DNA from: Coffea arabica
Taxonomy: Eukaryota; Streptophyta; Magnoliopsida; Gentianales; Rubiaceae
DNA length: 64,000 nucleotides
Assembly: GCF_036785885.1 (NCBI RefSeq)
Contig: NC_092319.1
Span: forward strand, 25,004,983 to 25,068,982
Direction: 5' to 3'
A model generated the notes under the pieces. The model did no database searches and was not told the origin of the DNA. It saw only the letters and a list, made by a program, of their open reading frames with translations. The position numbers were made by a program, and so were the translations under genes. The first letter of the stretch is position 1. Each line of letters opens with the position of its first letter. Positions 47,126-57,630 of the stretch are shown here, piece by piece.

Positions 47126-47708
47126 GTACAAGACTCAGAGCCTTGCACTCGATATAGGTGTAAATAGATCGTAGACCTATACATAGGAATTAGATTTGTG
47201 GACTTCTTTTTTTATTATTATTTTACCTCCCATCCCTCCTCAAATTCTTCCTTCCCTAATTGCCAGACTCAAAATTTGAATCCTAGATGTGACAATAGAT
47301 AAAACTCTAAGAACTTAAATATACTTGTGGAAGAGAGAAATAGAAAATTTTAGCTTGGATTTTATTAGGCACTTGTCAGTACATTTAAACGATTTTTTCC
47401 CAAAACAATCCTTTTTTTCAAAAATATTCCCAAAGTAATTCAATATCAAATTATATTACTTTTCTATTTTTTTGTTTGCCAGCCACAGTAGAAAAAGAAG
47501 CAAACTCCACTTCTTTCTTGCCTTAGATCTCTACCCTTTTTTCCTGTGTAGTTTTTTGTTTTGTTTTTCTTTCCCTGTATATTTACTTGTCAAAACAAAA
47601 ACAAAACTGCAACCAAAGGTTCACAATATCTAAAACTTCATAATCATTATCCTAATACTAAGTTTCTTTTCTTTTTTAACCCTTTGTAATTTGAATCTTG
47701 TGTTCCTT
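47126..47708. other. Host intergenic sequence
   Basis: AT-rich, no gene or RNA recognised. The segment 47385-47445 is a diverged inverse match to 50868-50915 on the other side of the solo LTR. Confidence 0.5.
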
Positions 47709-50214
47709 TGTAAAACCCGCGATTTTTGGCACCGATTTTATTATTTTGTTTTCCCAATTAATTAAAAAAAGATAAAATTTGCTAGGTAAAAGAAAAAAAT
47801 GAAGTAACTGTAGGATGGGCTAATGGGCTCTAATAAAGTAAAACTCTGGCCCAAGCCACCTATTAGTGAGTATTGCTAGGGTTAGAATTTTACTAAACCC
47901 TAGACAGAAAAATAACCTTAGCCTTACCTCTCTTTCGTCTACCTCCCTAGAGCAAGAGCCGTCAGAAAGGAGGGAAGGAGAAGCAGGCGACACCGTTAAT
48001 CGATCTGACAACTAGGCATCTAAACTTGTAAGTTTCGAGTTCACGTAAGAAAACTTCTTTTTTGGTTGTAAACGCTTTAGTAGTGGTATTAATTGTTCTA
48101 GGAAATCTTATGGACATGTATTATTGCTATATAGGTTTAGATATATATGTTTCAATAAGTTTCACATCTGGATTAATAGAAATAGGAGGGGGTTTGATTT
48201 TAATCCTGATTTATTGGGTGTTTGAATCTGTTTAAGAAAAAATAAAAAAAGAGGAAAGGGAAGAGCAGCGGCGGCTGCCGCTGCTCTGTTTCGGCCAGGG
48301 CGATGCAGAAGCAACGCCACAAGAAGAATTCCAAAGGTTGGCCATTCGGCCAACCCAAGGCTAAGAAAAAAAAAAAGCATTAGTTGTTGTCGCCAGCTCT
48401 TGCTGGCGACAATGGAGCAATTTGGGTTGGCCTTCACGGCCACCCAATTGAGGAAATTGGGTTGCCAAGCTCTCTGGCGACTATGGTCAGCCATGGTTGG
48501 CCAATGGCCAACCATGGGCCCCACTAGAAGTTAAAAAAAATATATATATTAATAATAAATATTAATAATAAAATAAAATAAAATGAAAAATGATGATAAC
48601 AATAAACAAAAATAAATAAGTAAAGAGGGAGCAATTTAATCTTGGACCAAACTATAGTATATATAAAATTTAGTAAATATTTAATAAATAGATTTTAAAT
48701 ATAACTAGCCCATTTTTATAGTATATTGTGAATATTAAAGTTTAGGACCCAATCTAATATAATTGTTGGAAGTGAGGGTTAGTCATTTAAAATATTACCT
48801 TATTAATTAAGTCTAAGGTGCTTAAATAGAAATCTAAAACATGTTAACTTAGCCTTATTAGATTAAGTTGTACAATATAAGATAAGCTTTAGATTGTTGA
48901 ACGAAGTGCTTAAAATAATAATAATAATAATAATAATAGTAATAATAATAATATGGATGAAGCAAATAAAGGATGTAAACAAAAAATATAAATATAAAGA
49001 CAAGTGTAATAAATTAAGACAATATTATAATAATAAATCAATATATATATATATGTACATATATGCATAAATAATAATGACACCTACACACGCACAAAGG
49101 TAGGAATAAAGTGAAATGTGATAATAACTAATTATTAAATGTATATAAGTGGTAATAAAATAAAGTAGCAACGACAAGTACGATAATAATATAGTAATAA
49201 ATAATTATTAATTATAAATATGTATAGTAAGATAACAGTCAAAATAATAAACATGATTATGAATAATTATTTTATTTTAAATTAGGAAACTTTACAAAAA
49301 GGAGAACCTTTCCAAATTAAGAAACTTTCTAAAAATAGAAACTTTCCAAATTAGGAATCCTTCCAAAAATAGAAATCGCCCAATTTGAGGGAGATGCGAT
49401 TAGGGTCCATTTAATGGTCTAGGTATGAATCTCATGCTTACCTAGGGTGGTATATTTATGCATCTATAGGAAGTAACAACTAATTAGGGAACTCATGCAT
49501 TTGATAGGTACGGTACAAGGATCTAAGGTAGTCCACTCGAGCAGCTAAACAAAGGTAGGTGGTACTTACCCTTCTGAGATTTCAAATGTGTAAATGAAAC
49601 TCTCGTTTTCAATCCTATTTGGCTATGTTGACTCGAAATGAGTTATGACTTTACGATTTCTTATGTACAACTATCAATAAGATGCTTTTAAATTGCTTGT
49701 CATTCTTTACTACTGATTGCTTTATAAATAACGTTACTTTCAAAATTACGGATGTGAATGATATACAATTGAATTGAGTTGTACTTATATATTTGTGCAC
49801 CTATAAAATTAAGAGTGCATGGTCCAACAGAGGGGTAAATATTACCTACTAAGCGATGTGTCGCTCAACCCACTTCTTACCATTTTTGCAGATTCGGAAG
49901 AGTATGAATTGATTTACATAGAAGACCCTGAGGATGTCTTTTATTAGTTTAGGTGCATAGAAGTTGGCAGGCTAGCTACTTCTAGTGTTATCCTATTTAC
50001 TTTTGTTTCCGCTGTTTCAATTGGAGAATAAATGTACGAAACGCCTTGAATATTCGTAGACTTCCTTTTATATGTAATTCGAACCGCACTTTATTTGTTT
50101 AAATTATTTAGTATTGCCAAGTTTAATTAGTTAATGTAGCTTTGTATTCCTGAGTGGGACTTGGGATTACGGCGGATGTCATGTGACGGGCACGTGCGGG
50201 CTCGGGGCGTGACA
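47709..50214 (+). mobile_element. Solo LTR, probably Gypsy, with perfect TSD
   Basis: Starts TGTAAAACCCGCG, ends CTCGGGGCGTGACA, flanked by the perfect 5-bp TSD TCCTT (47704-47708 and 50215-50219). The 3' part has a CCTACTAAGCGATGTG..CAACCCACTTC block that echoes the TCACTGAGC..ACTCATCCC block of the Tekay-like LTR at 5100-8119. Orientation is inferred from that match. It contains an (ATA)n microsatellite (about 48917-48952). No coding region. Confidence 0.9.
48917..48952. repeat. (ATA/AAT)n microsatellite
   Basis: A near-perfect run of AAT/ATA triplets with one interruption (GTA), inside the solo LTR. Confidence 0.8.
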
Positions 50215-50219
50215 TCCTT

Positions 50220-51184
50220 AGTTCTTTGGCATAAGATATACGTATTTGAAACGTTAGTGCATCTCAAATTTTGAATAACAACGCTGAATGTTGTCTTTTT
50301 TACCATTGAAGCGCAAATTTGTTCACTAAATTGTAGGATGCCATTTGCATTTTGTGTTTCTTGTTGATTGTGATGTATACTAATTTGGCAACTCTCGGTT
50401 TGCAACATGAAAATTTAAGCTTCATTAATATTTTTTTTAAATTTAACTTTCTGGTGTTGGGAGGAAAACAAGTGTCAAGATAGAATTTATTTATTTTTCA
50501 TTTTTCCTTTTTTTTTCATTTCCTAATGAAATTTTATTTTCGTAATTGTAGAATGACCACTTCCTTTGAATTAGATACAAGCAATATCTTTAGCAAACTT
50601 AAAAGAGCTTGCAGAGATTGATAAAAACAAGGTTCATAGTGGTAGGATTTAAGTTTTAAGTAAATTATATGGAAATTATAATAGCTATGTCATCTTGCTC
50701 TCTTCTAAAATAAAATTCACACTTTTAGAATAAGTCTCTTACATTTACTCCAGCAGGAACGGCTAGGTTCCACTTTCATTTTTTCATTTTTTGCGATCCT
50801 AGGTGGCAGATTAAACAATCATATGGCAAAAAAAGAAAGTCATTATAAGAATAAAGGAATTGAGTCACTTTGGGAATATTTTTTAATAAGAGGATTATTT
50901 TAGGGAAAAAAAACTCACAAGTAAGTTAAGAAGGACATAAATTTTGAAAGTATATTGGTTTGGGAATAATTTTAAAGAAGAAGGTTATTGTGGAAATAAA
51001 CTCAATTTAATTTTTCAAACTTACCATATAGGTATACACACCTACATTTATTGTACTCCTTGCATTTAGATACTTTTCCAAATCAATAATACTTTTGTCA
51101 AAAAACTAACACTTAAACACCATTTAAATGAAATACACACATCTAAGTAATACCTTTTTAGCTTAATATAAGATCATGAAAAAT
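50220..51184. other. Host intergenic sequence
   Basis: AT-rich, nothing gene-like. The ORF at 50127-50408 on the minus strand straddles the LTR end and has no recognised domain. Confidence 0.5.
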
Positions 51185-51706
51185 TAGGGATGTAAGCGAG
51201 TCGAACGACTCGTGAGTAGCTCACGAGTCAATGGCTTGGCTTGAACTCGATCAAATCGAGTTCGAGCCAAGTCTCGAGCTACTCGAGTACACATTCAACT
51301 GATCGAGTTCGAGCCAAGTCTCGAGCTACTCGAGTACACATTCGAGTTGAGTTCGAGTCAGAATTTTGCAACTCGTGACTCATCGAGTAGCTCGTCAAGC
51401 CATATAATTTTAAAAAAATATATGTATTATAATTATAAAATGACCGTTATGGGTATAATTTATACTGAATTTACAAATAGGGTATCGAGTCAAAAAGATT
51501 GAGTACTCGATTTGATAAGGCTTGACTAAAAATCAAGCCTTATCAAGTCGAGTCTCGGGCTTTTAAAGATTTCCTCGAATCAAGCTCGAGTTTGAGATTT
51601 TTCGACTCGATCGAACTTGAGTCGAGTTCGAGCCAAATTATTTATAGGTCGAGTCGACCTTGAGTATAGCAATACTCGAGTTTAATTCGGCTCGATTATA
51701 TACCTA
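51185..51706. mobile_element. hAT-like MITE, 522 bp, with perfect 8-bp TSD
   Basis: Ends are TAGGGATGTAAGCGAGTCG and, on the other strand, TAGGTATATAATCGAGCCG, imperfect terminal inverted repeats. The element is flanked by the perfect 8-bp TSD TGAAAAAT (51177-51184 and 51707-51714). An 8-bp TSD and a TAGGG-type end fit hAT elements. The body is built of repeated CTCGAG/GTTCGAGCC words, including a direct duplication of about 55 bp near 51248-51345. No ORF. It lies about 150 bp beyond the LHCB2 stop codon. Confidence 0.88.
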
Positions 51707-51859
51707 TGAAAAATGAATAAGCATGCAAGTGATTAAAGCATATTATAGTATAATTTTCCAAATATCATGTCAATATTGCTCAAATCCACAAGCAAAGAAC
51801 TTCTTATATATGAATAGCTTTTGATTAGAGTTACACGGACAAGTTCAGCCTTTGTTCCT

Positions 51860-53704
51860 TCACTTTCCGGGCACAAAGTTTGTGGCATATGCCCAAGCAT
51901 TGTTGGTAACAGGGTCGGCCAAATGGTCTATGAGGTTCTGAATTGGGCCTTTTCCAGTAACAATGGCTTGGACAAAGAAGCCGAACATCGAGAACATTGC
52001 CAATCGTCCATTCTTGATCTCTTTCACCTTCAACTCAGCAAATGCATCAGGATCATCAGCCAAACCCAATGGGTCAAAAGCTCCTCCTGGATAGATCTTG
52101 TCTAGTCCTTCACCAAGTGGCCCTCCACCAACTCTGTATCCTTCTATTAAGCCCATAAGTACGACTTGGCTGGCCCAGATTGCAAGGATGCTTTGGGCGT
52201 GGATGAGGTTTGGGTTGCCAAGATAATCAAGTCCACCTTCAGAGAAGATTTGGGCACCAGCCTTGAACCAGACAGCTTCACCAAATTTGACACCATTCTT
52301 CGAGAGGATTTCCGGGAAGACGCAACCCAAAGCACCAAGCATAGCCCATCTACAGTGGATCACTTCTAACTCACGGTTCTTGGCAAATGTCTCTGGGTCA
52401 GCTGAAAGCCCAGCAGTGTCCCATCCGTAATCACCAGGGAACTCACCAGTCAGGTATGATGGAGTTTGTTCAGAGAATGGGCCCAAGTACTTGGGCCTAT
52501 CAGGTCCATACCTGTTGTATCACTCAAAAACTCAAGTTCTTAAATGTTGACATGATAACATACAAAGTAGCTGGAAAGGCACACTCTAGAGGTGTACAAT
52601 TTTTTTTTTGAAAAAAAAAAAGAAGTTGTCATTATTTTTTTGAATTTGATCGTAACTTACTGGGAGTTAATAAGAAATAATACTAGAAGGTATGGAAATT
52701 AAGAATTATTGGAAGTGATTGATAGTTGTGTGGTGTTAAAATCTTAATCATATAAGAATAAAAGTGGAAAGACACAAAGCGAGAAAAAGTTCTTACATCA
52801 ACTACCAAGCATCATAGGAAGATATGAAAGCAGGAGTACTTACTGATTCTCAGAAAATTCAAAGCCTTGGTCATTAAGGATAAACAAAAGAAAAACTATG
52901 GTAATTTTATGGGATGTTTTTGAAAACTTCTGCTATAGTTACTTTTATTTGAGATGGTGCCCGCACATGAAAATGTGAATAGAGAAAGTGTTAAAAGTTT
53001 TCTGAAAACATAGTATTTTTTTTTTAAAAAAAAACCCAAAATAGCTAATACAAACATTCTAACATGAATAATTAACATTTTTCATATGCTAGAATTGCTG
53101 AAATAGATATAGTCTGCATTGGGATGCAATAGCTGTATCAAGAAGTGCTAATATGAGCTTATTTCTTTTTCTTAGAAATGCTGAGAGCAATCTTACAGGA
53201 GGAACAGGGTGCGAGGAAGAAAGAGTAAGCACATATTAAAATAAAAAATAAAAAAGAGGAATCTTAAAACAGTTCAATAGATAAAAAGAATGAAAAATGT
53301 GAAACATATTCCTATTATTAGTGCCACAAGAGTAAAGTTGCATGCTTAGATCAAATAGACACGCATCTTCTATATTCTGAATTATTAATTAGACAAACAG
53401 TCTAATGACTAATTGATACAAGTAAATAATGCACATGATGTGTAAACTAGTAACAAAATGTACAATTAACGAGACAATTATCAATTCAGAGCTCAGCGCC
53501 TATTATCTCAAATCTAAAGACAAATAAAAGATGATAAATATACAATTGTAGTAGTTACCAAATGCTTTGGGGTGCACTTTTGACCGTACGTCTCATGGAA
53601 AAACGGCCACCTCCAAAGCTCCCAACCTTCCTCAGAAGCTCATTCTGAGGCTTCAAAGCTGTCTGACCAGCAAATGCAGACTGTTGGATGCCTGAAGTTG
53701 CCAT
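51860..53704 (-). CDS. LHCB2: Photosystem II light-harvesting chlorophyll a/b protein, LHCB2 type (two exons)
   Basis: Nuclear gene for a major LHCII trimer subunit, which binds chlorophyll a/b and xanthophylls in the thylakoid and feeds photosystem II. Exon 1 is 53704-53559 and exon 2 52511-51860, giving 265 residues, the usual LHCB2 length. The start [17 protein letters not shown] is chosen over an upstream in-frame ATG (53788) because it opens a typical chloroplast transit peptide and has G at -3 and +4. [10 protein letters not shown] contains the Thr phosphorylated by STN7 in state transitions and separates LHCB2 from LHCB1. WYGPDR is the trimerisation motif. Helix B ([16 protein letters not shown]), helix C ([20 protein letters not shown]), helix A ([19 protein letters not shown]) and the amphipathic C-terminus with [14 protein letters not shown] are all present. 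No stop or frameshift; it looks functional. Confidence 0.96.
52512..53558 (-). other. LHCB2: Intron of LHCB2 (1047 bp, phase 2)
   Basis: Donor GTAACTAC follows ATTTG (53559) and acceptor ACAACAG precedes GTATGGACC (52511). The intron splits the Trp codon of WYGPDR after its second base and splicing keeps the frame. It is AT-rich and contains A- and T-runs but no recognised element. The minus-strand ORF 52896-53078 inside it is not a gene. Confidence 0.93.
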
Positions 53705-53779
53705 TACTTTGATTTTCGAGATGAATTGAGCTTTTGTGATGTTCAAGGGATTTTGGACTTTGGTAGAGTAGGATGTGTA

Positions 53780-53990
53780 ATGATGCAAAGAAGCTCATGA
53801 ATATATACAAATTGTTTCAAATATTGAATGTGCCAAATGGTAAGTATTCTGGATTACGATATCTACACCTCAGCAGCATTTGATTGGTTAAGGCATTGAT
53901 TTGTGATTTCCTCTGTGATTTTTCTAGGGACAGAGAGGCCACTGTTTTGCCATGTGGATCACAAAAATCTCGCTGCTGAGAGATATCAGC
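53780..53990 (-). promoter_or_regulatory. LHCB2 promoter: TATA, CCAAT, GATA and CCA1-like sites
   Basis: On the minus strand TATATAT lies at about 53801-53807, some 97 bases before the ATG. A CCAAT box (CTTAACCAATCA) lies at 53883-53887 and GATATC at 53858-53863. Further upstream AAAAATCT (53963-53970, plus strand) matches the CCA1-type clock and light site known from Lhcb promoters, next to AGATATC (53981-53987). These fit light- and clock-regulated Lhcb genes. Motif matches only; binding is inferred. Confidence 0.55.
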
Positions 53991-55809
53991 TGGCGACCCT
54001 CAAGAGACTCCAAGCCACAAAAATACTTTGTGTACTGATAGACTTCAAGTACCTTGGTTTTTAAGAAAACTTAAATCAAAAAACAAAAGGATAATTTCGA
54101 ATCTTCACTAAGGTTCCAGACAATTTTATTTGGCACCAATTTAAATGCAAATTTCGTTTAAAATCAATTTCATCTATTTTTCAATTTAAAAAATTTAAAA
54201 AGTCTTGTATTCTATTTCCTTATAATTAAACAGTTCAAAATGAATTATTCATCTGTTATAATCACAAATTCACATGTTGATTATTTGGACATTCTTTTGT
54301 TCCTTTTTCCTCGAACTGAGTTTTGCTGATTAGATCTTTTCTTTGCTATTTTTAAAAATGATCAATTGTTAGTATATTATCTGATATCCTCTTATGTGAA
54401 ACTTACCACCATCATTTAGAGTGGCCGAAATTGAACCACAAGTTGAAACTCATTGGAAAAAGGAAGATGGATATTTCAAAATGAAAATTTTGCATAGTAC
54501 AGGAGTATAAATAGAATCTTAGGGAAATAAATTGTGATTAACCCTTTTATTTAAATCAATCAAGTATAAATAGAATCTAATAGTGGTTGAAATTTCCCTT
54601 TTAATGTCTCTTGTTTCTTTTTTATATTGTTTTTTATTAGTTGTATTTATAAGGTAACTGTGTATTGAAACAAAGCACAAGAATTGGTTTATCATAAATA
54701 ATTTTAATAAGAGTATTTAATGGGGATAAAAAAAAATAAGTTAAATGTGTTGGGGCAAAGGAATGCTTAGCTTTAGTTAAACAAATAAATACACATATAA
54801 TTTGCACAATTTGTGGAGGTGGGGCTCCTTAATATGTACTAAAATATCAGTATCTCTATCATTGGTATATTTATATGGTTTGCCTGTTATGTATTTTCAT
54901 CGTTAAATTTCAAATGGAACACTCTCTCCACTATCAATCTTGCTCTTACTGTAAAAGCCTTCTAGTTCTAGGCGTAATAGTCCTTTAGGTTGCCACAGCT
55001 TTAGTACAACTAGGCCATGGCTTGACTAAAAAGCAAGGAGGATTGTCAACAGATATAAATGTTGATAAATTTTGATCATTCACACAAAAAATTTGGACGT
55101 ACGTAATTCAAAAACAACTGATACATATTGATCAAAGTGGCAACTAATTGAATATTATATTTCTATTACAAAATTAAATAAGTTATTTATAATGGATTAC
55201 AATTTCTCTATAACCGGCAACTGCTCCCACCTCTTTTCTCTATGGCCATTTTTATTTTAGTATAAATATTGAATAAAATAGAATGAAACAAGATTCGTAC
55301 AATATCGCTTTTGCTTCTATTGTCGATGTTGGCCTTCCCACTTCCTCCTTCTACTCAATTATAGAAAATAAATACAAAATTAAAAATTTCTATGTTATAG
55401 AAAACAAATTTAAAATTGAAAAAAAACCCAATGCCACACCACGCATCATGCTCCTATTGAATCTACATCTACACAATTTTGCTAAGGGATCGTGAGCCCA
55501 AAAAGCGAAGTTTAGCCCCTTACATTTAAATGTACTAATTAAATGGGACGATCATGAGCCCAAATTGCGAAGTTTAGTCTCTCACATTTAAATGTATCAG
55601 TTAAATGGGACCTCACGCGTTGCGCGAGGTTGCCCAGATATGCTCTTGAATTCTTGTAATGGCAATGACCTAATGAGACCATCAAGTGATGCAATTCTGG
55701 ATGGATTAAGGGCGAACAATATTGTATGTAAATAAAATCTATCATAGGAAGCTGAACAAAATAATGTATAATTGTTTTGCACTTCCTTTATATCTTGGAA
55801 TGGAGATAT
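53991..55809. other. Host intergenic sequence upstream of LHCB2
   Basis: AT-rich. The phrase AGTATAAATAGAATCT occurs at about 54505 and 54562. No gene, RNA or element was recognised apart from the 62-bp duplication at 55488-55611. Confidence 0.5.
55488..55611. repeat. 62-bp tandem duplication
   Basis: GATCGTGAGCCCAAAAAGCG through TTAAATGGGAC is repeated head to tail (55488-55549 and 55550-55611) with about eight differences. Confidence 0.85.
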
Positions 55810-56139
55810 TGTAGGCCCACAAAATAATCAATATAAGCCACAAGCATTTCTCGATTGAATGAAACCACAAGAAACAAAATAAATTCTAAGACCAAAAGAC
55901 GAAACAGGAGAAACAGAATTGGATGCTTTTTATTATCTCTTTGAATCTTTTCTTTCTGTCTTACATCGATAGACCAAAAGCTTTGGTCTTTATATAAGAC
56001 TATCAAGTACCAAAATTCTATTGGGATTTAAACTACCAAAACATACTAGTAATAGAAAATCACAACTAAACAACAAAATAAATAGTTTCCTAAATAAAAC
56101 AAACTAAATCCTAAAAAGACTTGGTTTAATGATCTTACA
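55810..56139 (-). repeat. 3' LTR of a Copia element
   Basis: Plus-strand ends TGTAGGCCCAC and GATCTTACA; read on the minus strand TGTAAGATC to CCTACA, 330 bp. The minus-strand sequence AAGGGAGGCAA at 56140-56150 is the polypurine tract, and TATATAAAG near 55990-55998 is a TATA box. It lies immediately downstream of the Copia coding relic. The outer flank is GATAT (55805-55809). Confidence 0.75.
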
Positions 56140-57630
56140 TTGCCTCCCTTAAACCAATATTTTCAAATTGCGTCATACCAAACATCGTCTTCAACTTGAG
56201 AAATAGCTCCACCTTCAATGGTTTCGTGAAAATGTCTGCCACTTGATCTTCACTCTAACAATAGTCAATGGCAATTTTCTGATCTTAAACTCATTCACGA
56301 ATGAAGTGAAACTTGATATCAATGTGCTTACTCTGTACATGAAACATTGGATTCTTTGACAACTCAACCATTGATAACCATTGAAATTTTCGTGATACCG
56401 TAGAAACATTGGATTTTCTACGGCATGAACAAGTTGGTCCTACCAAATTCTATTGTTCATGCTGTAGGACCAACTTGTTCATGCCGTAGAAAATCAAGCA
56501 TTCTTCTCAACCATAATGCTTGAGTAGCACTGTGTATAGCTACCACATACTTCGCTTCTGCTGTAGATAATGCCACCATTTGTTGTTTCTTAGAAAACCA
56601 CGAAAATATACCATTACCCAGATAAAAAGCATAGTTTGATATGCTTATCCTTTGAATCATGTCACTATCCCAATCACTGTCTGTAAAGCCAACAAAACTA
56701 GAATTGTTAGCATATGGATAAAAGATATCATCAGATTGTGTACCTCTAATATATCTTAAAATCCTCTTGGCCGCTTGCCAATGTCATTGGCATGAAGACT
56801 CCATAAACCTACTAATTAACTCAACATCAAAAGTAATGTCAGGCTTTGTCGACGTCAACTCTCTCAGTTTTCCAAACAATCTCCTAAAATTAGTGGTATC
56901 AACAAATTCACCATTGCCATCTTTCACCAACTTCAACTTCTCTTTAACTGGAGTTAATATTGGCTTGGCAGTATCTATCTGAAACCTCTTCAATATGTTA
57001 CCTGCATAGTTCTTTTGTGTAATAAATATGCCATCATCTGTTTGAAAAACCTCAATGCCAAGAAAATATCTCAAAGTGACTAATCATATATTAGTTATCT
57101 TGAACTCAGAAATCACCTTGGAATTATTGCCAACAAAAATTAAATCATCCACATATAAGTATACAATAAGAATATCACCACCGGGATTGAACTTGATATA
57201 CATAATATGCTCATATGGATATTTATGAAATCCATTCCCAACAACGTAAGAGTCGGTACAAGTATACCAGGCTCGAGAAGCTTGTTTCAAACTATATAGC
57301 CTTTTTTAACCTGTAGACTTTATTTTCTTGGCCTTCACATAACTTGCAGGTTGTTCAACGTATAATTCCTTCCAGAGAATACCATTCAAGAAAGCAGATT
57401 TCACATCCATTTGAAAATCTTCCAAGAATTATTGATAGCAATAAATATAATCATGCGAATAGTATCAAGTCTGGCAACTGGAGCAAAAATTTCAAAATAA
57501 TCAATACCTATCTTTTGCTTATATCTTTTAACCACCAATCTTGCCTTGTAACGATCTATCTCTCCAATTGGCTTGTACTTGGTCTTGTAGACCCACTTGA
57601 TACTAATTAGCTTCTTCCCATATGGAAGTG
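56140..57630 (-). pseudogene. Ty1/Copia pol relic: RT and RNase H
   Basis: Minus-strand fragments in several frames give the Copia RT (LISIKWVYKTK..GEIDRYKARLV, FAPVARLDTIRMI, KQASRAWY, catalytic YLYVDDLIFVGN), the segment YFLGIEVFQTDDGIFITQ, and RNase H (SWFSKKQQMVALSTAEAKYV, ATQALWLRRML) with the tail KNPMFH..SKHIDIKFHFIRE and VADIFTKPLK. Numerous stops and frameshifts make it dead. The 5' part (integrase, protease, gag) is missing because a Tekay-type LTR interrupts RT at 57631. A 32-bp inverted repeat lies at 56412-56495 within RNase H. Confidence 0.88.
56412..56495. repeat. Perfect 32-bp inverted repeat with 20-base loop
   Basis: The arm starting GATTTTCTACGGCATGAACA (56412-56443) is exactly complementary to 56464-56495; the spacer is 56444-56463. 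It sits in the Copia RNase H region, where the coding frame is disrupted. Confidence 0.93.

Noticed and set aside
53705..53788. Upstream in-frame ATG extending LHCB2 by 28 residues
   Set aside because: It lies close to the TATA box, so it would fall near the transcription start, and the transit peptide of this family starts at the later ATG.
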